Shown here piece after piece: positions 60,296-64,000 of a DNA stretch of 64,000 nucleotides. The stretch spans positions 1,453,501 to 1,517,500 of the forward strand of contig JAQPZY010001689.1 in NCBI GenBank assembly GCA_029931535.1, read 5' to 3'. The stretch comes from Margaritifera margaritifera (lineage: Eukaryota > Mollusca > Bivalvia > Unionida > Margaritiferidae). The translations under genes were made by a program, and so were the position numbers. A model generated the notes under the pieces. The model was given only the letters and a program-made list of their open reading frames with translations. It did not search any database and was not told the DNA's origin. Position 1 is the stretch's first letter. Each line of letters begins with the position of its first letter.

Positions 60296-60414
60296 GTATA
60301 GAGGGCAGTCTGGCATCAAGACGTTACTAATGCTTGCCAATGTGACTCAAAAAAGAAAACAATCAAGACCATCTTTGGTGGGGATATTTCTGGCACAGAT
60401 CTTACATTTGTCTT

Positions 60415-60555
60415 TTGGGCCGAGGTCAACCAGGAGAGCAAAATCTTACCCACTTGAACATTGGACCGAGGTCGACCAGGTAAGCAATCTCGGGCCCACT
60501 GGAACATGTGGATGAGGTCGACCAGGTGAGCAATCTCGGGCCCACTGGAACAAGT
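60415..60555. repeat. About 54-bp tandem repeat, 3 units
   Basis: Unit gaggtcgaccaggtaagcaa followed by tctcgggcccactggaacatgtg; the first unit is more diverged (gaggtcaaccaggagagcaaaatctt). Unusually GC-rich for the region. Confidence 0.85.
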
Positions 60556-60604
60556 AATGTTGAATAATCCCTATTTACCCCACGACACAGACATATTGCA
60601 AGTT

Positions 60605-60680
60605 AGATGGCAATAGGTGAAGCGCTTGCAGTGAAACTTAGGTGGCAATAGGTGAAGCATCTGTAGTGAAACTTTGCTGG
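60605..60680. repeat. About 36-bp direct repeat, 2 units
   Basis: The phrase ggcaataggtgaagcgcttg cagtgaaactta is followed by a near copy (ggcaataggtgaagcatctgtagtgaaactt), and a third partial piece is seen at about 60680. Confidence 0.75.
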
Positions 60681-60932
60681 GAATAGATGAAAATATATTT
60701 GAATAAGAACACATACGTGGTTTTTGAGTTGTTAAAGAAATGCCTGAAGTCGTTGACAGCAACCCTGTTTTAGTATTCAAGAAACATTCATCCCAAGATA
60801 TATCCATACTATAAGATAGGTGTCAATAGTGGTACTAAGAAGAGATACAGCCTATACAAGGAGGATGGACAGATGGACGGATGGTTCATAACTGGACAGA
60901 ATCACGGACAAAGTGAATTCTAAATACCGCCC

Positions 60933-61803
60933 TGTTACGGAATTATGTATCATTTCTTTTAAATAATGGTATAGTTTTATTAGTTTATGACTTCTGTATA
61001 ATAGTCTGATAGGTGTTGTTTTGCAGAGTGCACATATACAATAATTTCAATGTGACTCAGTACATTGGTCCTGGGAAAATATTGTCGGTTGAAGTATGAG
61101 TCATATCACGTGATTCGGCCCATGAGGTTTGTCTTTTTGACCTGCATTCAATGTTCTGACCTGGATTTCGTAATTCAGTGAGTGATTCATTTTCTGTTGA
61201 CTAGAAGTGGAAAAAGTTCGTAAATACCGAGTTGTTGATTTAAGACGGAATAAGGAATGGGTATTATTTGTTTTAAAAGACACAGTACAGAAACTATATA
61301 AAAGGATGTAATCGGAGCGTTCGCCATTCTTGATAGTACGTTCAGCCTGAGAGGTCATAAACGAGATTGGTTCATTTTGTGTGTGGTAATCTGCTTCAGA
61401 GATTATTATACAGTACATTTTGGATTTATTACTGCTACTTAAAATTTAAGTATTATTCAGCTCCGTTGGAATTATCGGAAACATTTGTAGAACTTTTGTG
61501 ATATTCCATATTCACAAGGATTACTTGGAATTAATAATATTTGGATATAATTGATTCAGCACATTGGAGGTTTCATTCGGAATACTCTTCATTCGGAATA
61601 ATTTGGATTAACTTCCGGATCATTGACCTTTAGAAAAATTTACAACTTTTAAGGATATTCTATACTGTAAGTTATTTTTTAATTCTTTCACTTTGATTGT
61701 TTGTTGAAATATTTTAATTTTTAGGAAATTAAATATTTGTATTTTAAATCTTGAAAGCTTGTTTGAGTCTTTTCTTTTGTTACATTTACCCCTAGTCGTA
61801 ACA
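60933..61803 (+). mobile_element. Solo LTR, copy A (871 bp) with 4-bp target duplication
   Basis: Starts TGTTACGGAATTATGTAT and ends AGTCGTAACA, so the two ends carry the inverted TGTTACG/CGTAACA. It is flanked by gccc at 60929-60932 and 61804-61807, a 4-bp target duplication. A TATA box tatataaaag at 61295 divides U3 from R. No primer-binding site or gag/pol follows, so this is a solo LTR. Ty3/gypsy-type by inference. Confidence 0.85.
61295..61304 (+). promoter_or_regulatory. TATA box of LTR copy A
   Basis: tatataaaag about 360 bases into the LTR, followed by a less AT-rich stretch where transcription would begin. The corresponding place in copy B has tataaaag. Confidence 0.6.
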
Positions 61804-62316
61804 GCCCAGTTCTCAAAGAGTGGGAATAGTAAATATAAACTCTGTGTCGTGGGAGGGTGGTGGTTATCGATGCATAGAGGATGATCGACTACGGTGCTAT
61901 AGCCCAGATAACTGGCTGCTGTTCACTCTCCGGAATCAACATAGCTTGTCGGTTGGGATCGACTTGAACTGGAACACTCTCGCTCTCGATGGTTCACTCT
62001 CTTATATTGGTCGTTCAATCTCTAATATTTAGTCGTGGAAGCTATTTTCCTTTTAGCTTTGAGGTTTGCTCTATTTTCCCTTTTTCAGAACCGCCTCCTT
62101 ATACATTGGTTACGTGTCTCTCATAGACACAACTAAAACATCTTTTGGACAAACTTTACGAGGGTCTCGCAGCCTCCCCCCACCCCCACCCCCACCCCCA
62201 AGTCAAGACCTTTTCGTCTCGCGCAAAATCTGGACTGCCTCATTCTGCTGTGTAAGTCATTTTTAAAAACACGAGACTTCTCCTGGGAAACACACCCCAA
62301 AACACTGACTACCCAA
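61804..62316. other. Spacer between two solo LTRs
   Basis: 512 bp with no retroelement internal sequence. Because the flanking LTRs have different target duplications, it is host or older repeat sequence rather than the inside of one element. A C-rich tract lies at 62176-62200. Confidence 0.6.
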
Positions 62317-63181
62317 TGTTACGGAATTATGTATATGGAATCTATAATGTGCTTAAACTTTTGGCCTATGACTCTACTTTAAAGTTGTGTCAAATAGTGA
62401 GTCATATTTAATCTGGGTTTAGTTGTACTATAAATCAAATAACAACATGTTTACTGACCTTTTGTTCAAGGTCAGAGTTGTTTACTGTATCTTGAGTACT
62501 TTTTCATGAAATACGCGCATTAGTATGGCATTCTGGGTCGTAATAGGACACGTTTCCAGTTGTGAAATGTGCTATTTGCAAGTTCTATAAAAGACCTGGA
62601 AATACGAATTATTTCCATTCCATTTTACATCTTGAGTTGAAAAAAACCCTGTTTTTTATGATCAGCTTTGGAATCATCAGATCGTTTGAAATAAAAGCCT
62701 AGCTGGAATCCTGTAATGCTGCTGTAATGCCATGCTGTATAGATAATTGGAAAGGAAAAATTTATTGGACCAATCATCAGAGCTACCTGGAGTTATATCT
62801 TGGACTTTCTCGGATGCCTCTGAATATTCTTAAAGATGATCTGACATTATCGTTGATACATCGGAACATTACAGACTCATTCATTCGGAACCATCATTCT
62901 TTCGGAACACTCGTTCGTTACGAAGATTCATTTGGAACAATCATTAACTTGGAACATTCATTCACTTGGAACATTTTATAGTTTCTATATATACAGGACT
63001 TGTGATTAGGACACTAATAATTGTTGGATTATTTGGATTATAATACACGATACTGTAAGTGAATTGTGATTTTCACATTAATTATTTTGAATAAATTGTT
63101 TGTTGATTTTTACAAACATTGTTGGTTTCACCTTTTTTTTTGTTTTTTTGTTACGTTTGTTCGGGCCATAGGGTCGTAACA
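62317..63181 (+). mobile_element. Solo LTR, copy B (865 bp) with 4-bp target duplication
   Basis: Starts TGTTACGGAATTATGTAT and ends GGGTCGTAACA. Flanked by ccaa at 62313-62316 and 63182-63185. TATA box tataaaag at 62586 and AATAAA at 63090. It shares the 3' third closely with copy C (ggacttgtgattaggacact, attggattatttgg, gttggtttcac). Solo, no internal region. Same orientation as copy A 513 bases upstream, an independent insertion. Confidence 0.85.
62586..62593 (+). promoter_or_regulatory. TATA box of LTR copy B
   Basis: tataaaag about 270 bases into the LTR. The AATAAA polyadenylation signal follows about 500 bases later at 63090. Confidence 0.6.
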
Positions 63182-63185
63182 CCAA

Positions 63186-63935
63186 TCAGATCTCAAGTTT
63201 ATTAACCGCCATTATTAACACACGCCTCTCCAGGGTTTGGAAAATTCAACATTCCCCGCTCCCGTCCATATACAGATCTTTGCAAAGTTTCAACTTATGA
63301 CAAATATTTCAACCAGTGAATCATTTTAAACCTTGGCCATTTCGATTATCAAAATCCGATCTTCAACCCCTGTCCAGTTTCGCCTGACATAGTTACCAAA
63401 CAAGACCTCATTAATAATCAATCAAGTCCCAAACAAATGCACTCAAGTACTAGCATCCTTAAAGATGCCACGGATTTAATCCAGTGCAAAGTCACACATC
63501 AAAACGCTGAGAATAAAAATGTACAATGACGTCTGCAAAATTCACTATGTTACACTCTGTCATATAATTTAGAACATTATTAAAGTTTTGTACTGAGCTT
63601 TGCGATGGTCAAGGTGTTGCAATCAACTATGACCTTGACATTTTCAGGTTATTTGATAAAGCTGGTCTTTACTGAAATGTTTTATGCAAATAGTTCGCAG
63701 TACTCAAGGTCAAGGTCATGACAATAGCCTTCAAAATGAGACAGTCCTGAGATTTCGTAGATTTTGCATTACATAAGCTATCTACGGAATGATTTCATAT
63801 ATTCTTGTTCTTTTAAGTCTAAACTGATATTGTTAGCATGTCATATCTGCTTCACGTGGAACACTATTATTGATATAAACAAAAATAGCTCTCAATTCTG
63901 GTTTAACTGTTTTTAAAAAATAAAATGGTGTATAG
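63186..63935. other. Non-coding stretch, no recognisable gene
   Basis: Unremarkable AT-rich sequence between LTR copy B and the start of copy F. It includes the phrases aaggtcaaggtcatgac and atcaactatgaccttgacatt, short inverted-like GACCTTGA elements. Confidence 0.5.
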
Positions 63936-64000
63936 CGTTATGTATGATGTTTATATAATATTATAAATATTTTAGGAAATTATAAATGTTTTTTCACTTT
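63936..64000 (+). mobile_element. LTR copy F, 5' end only (runs off the window)
   Basis: cgttatgtatgatgtttata and the following taatattataaatattttaggaaattataaatgtttttt match the first 65 bases of copy C at 13496-13560 with about five changes. The leading T of the expected TG is C here. The element continues beyond the window, so it is unknown whether it is solo or full-length. Confidence 0.75.

Noticed and set aside
60933..63181. A complete short LTR retrotransposon bounded by copies A and B
   Set aside because: Each LTR has its own target duplication (gccc and ccaa), and the 513-bp spacer has no primer-binding site, polypurine tract or coding sequence.

Overview
The window looks like AT-rich, repeat-dense nuclear DNA of an invertebrate animal, most likely a mollusc (bivalve-like). 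The grounds are: no bacterial-style gene layout, no open frame longer than 187 codons, and the longest frames all lying inside tandem repeats; many (AT)n tracts and minisatellites; an RTE/CFDP2-type LINE; a tRNA-headed SINE of mollusc type; TG...CA solo LTRs; and several decayed Polinton/Maverick elements. I found no convincing host protein-coding gene, rRNA or intact tRNA gene. The species is an inference.

Layout. 0.85-11.4 kb is one badly decayed Polinton/Maverick: integrase (+) at 0.85-1.47 kb, a 43-bp satellite, several unrecognised open segments, an accessory membrane/coiled protein relic (+) near 6.1-6.8 kb, a packaging-ATPase relic (+) at 8.7-9.3 kb, and a protein-primed type-B DNA polymerase relic (-) at 11.4-9.27 kb. 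The last two converge. 11.4-22 kb is mostly simple repeats, with two solo LTRs (13.5-14.3 kb forward, 16.5-17.1 kb reverse), a SINE piece, a GC-rich foldback and a 1.1-kb pyrimidine-rich strand with degenerate repeats. 22.7-24.8 kb is a LINE pseudogene. 25-42 kb is non-coding DNA with at least eight minisatellites, two strong hairpins and a second SINE.

43.5-48.7 kb is a second Polinton graveyard: two virion-protein relics (+), an integrase chromodomain end (+), an HNH endonuclease relic (-) and the N-terminal part of a type-B polymerase (+), cut by an LTR fragment at 48.7-49.0 kb. A third integrase relic (-) lies at 53.0-53.8 kb. 54-60 kb holds little that I can name. 60.9-63.2 kb has two solo LTRs in tandem, each with its own 4-bp target duplication, and another LTR starts at 63.94 kb and runs off the window.

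Nothing here appears able to act as a working system. All element genes carry stops and frameshifts, and several have lost catalytic residues. Together the parts record repeated Polinton insertion and decay, later invaded by LTR elements, SINE-like units and expanding simple repeats.
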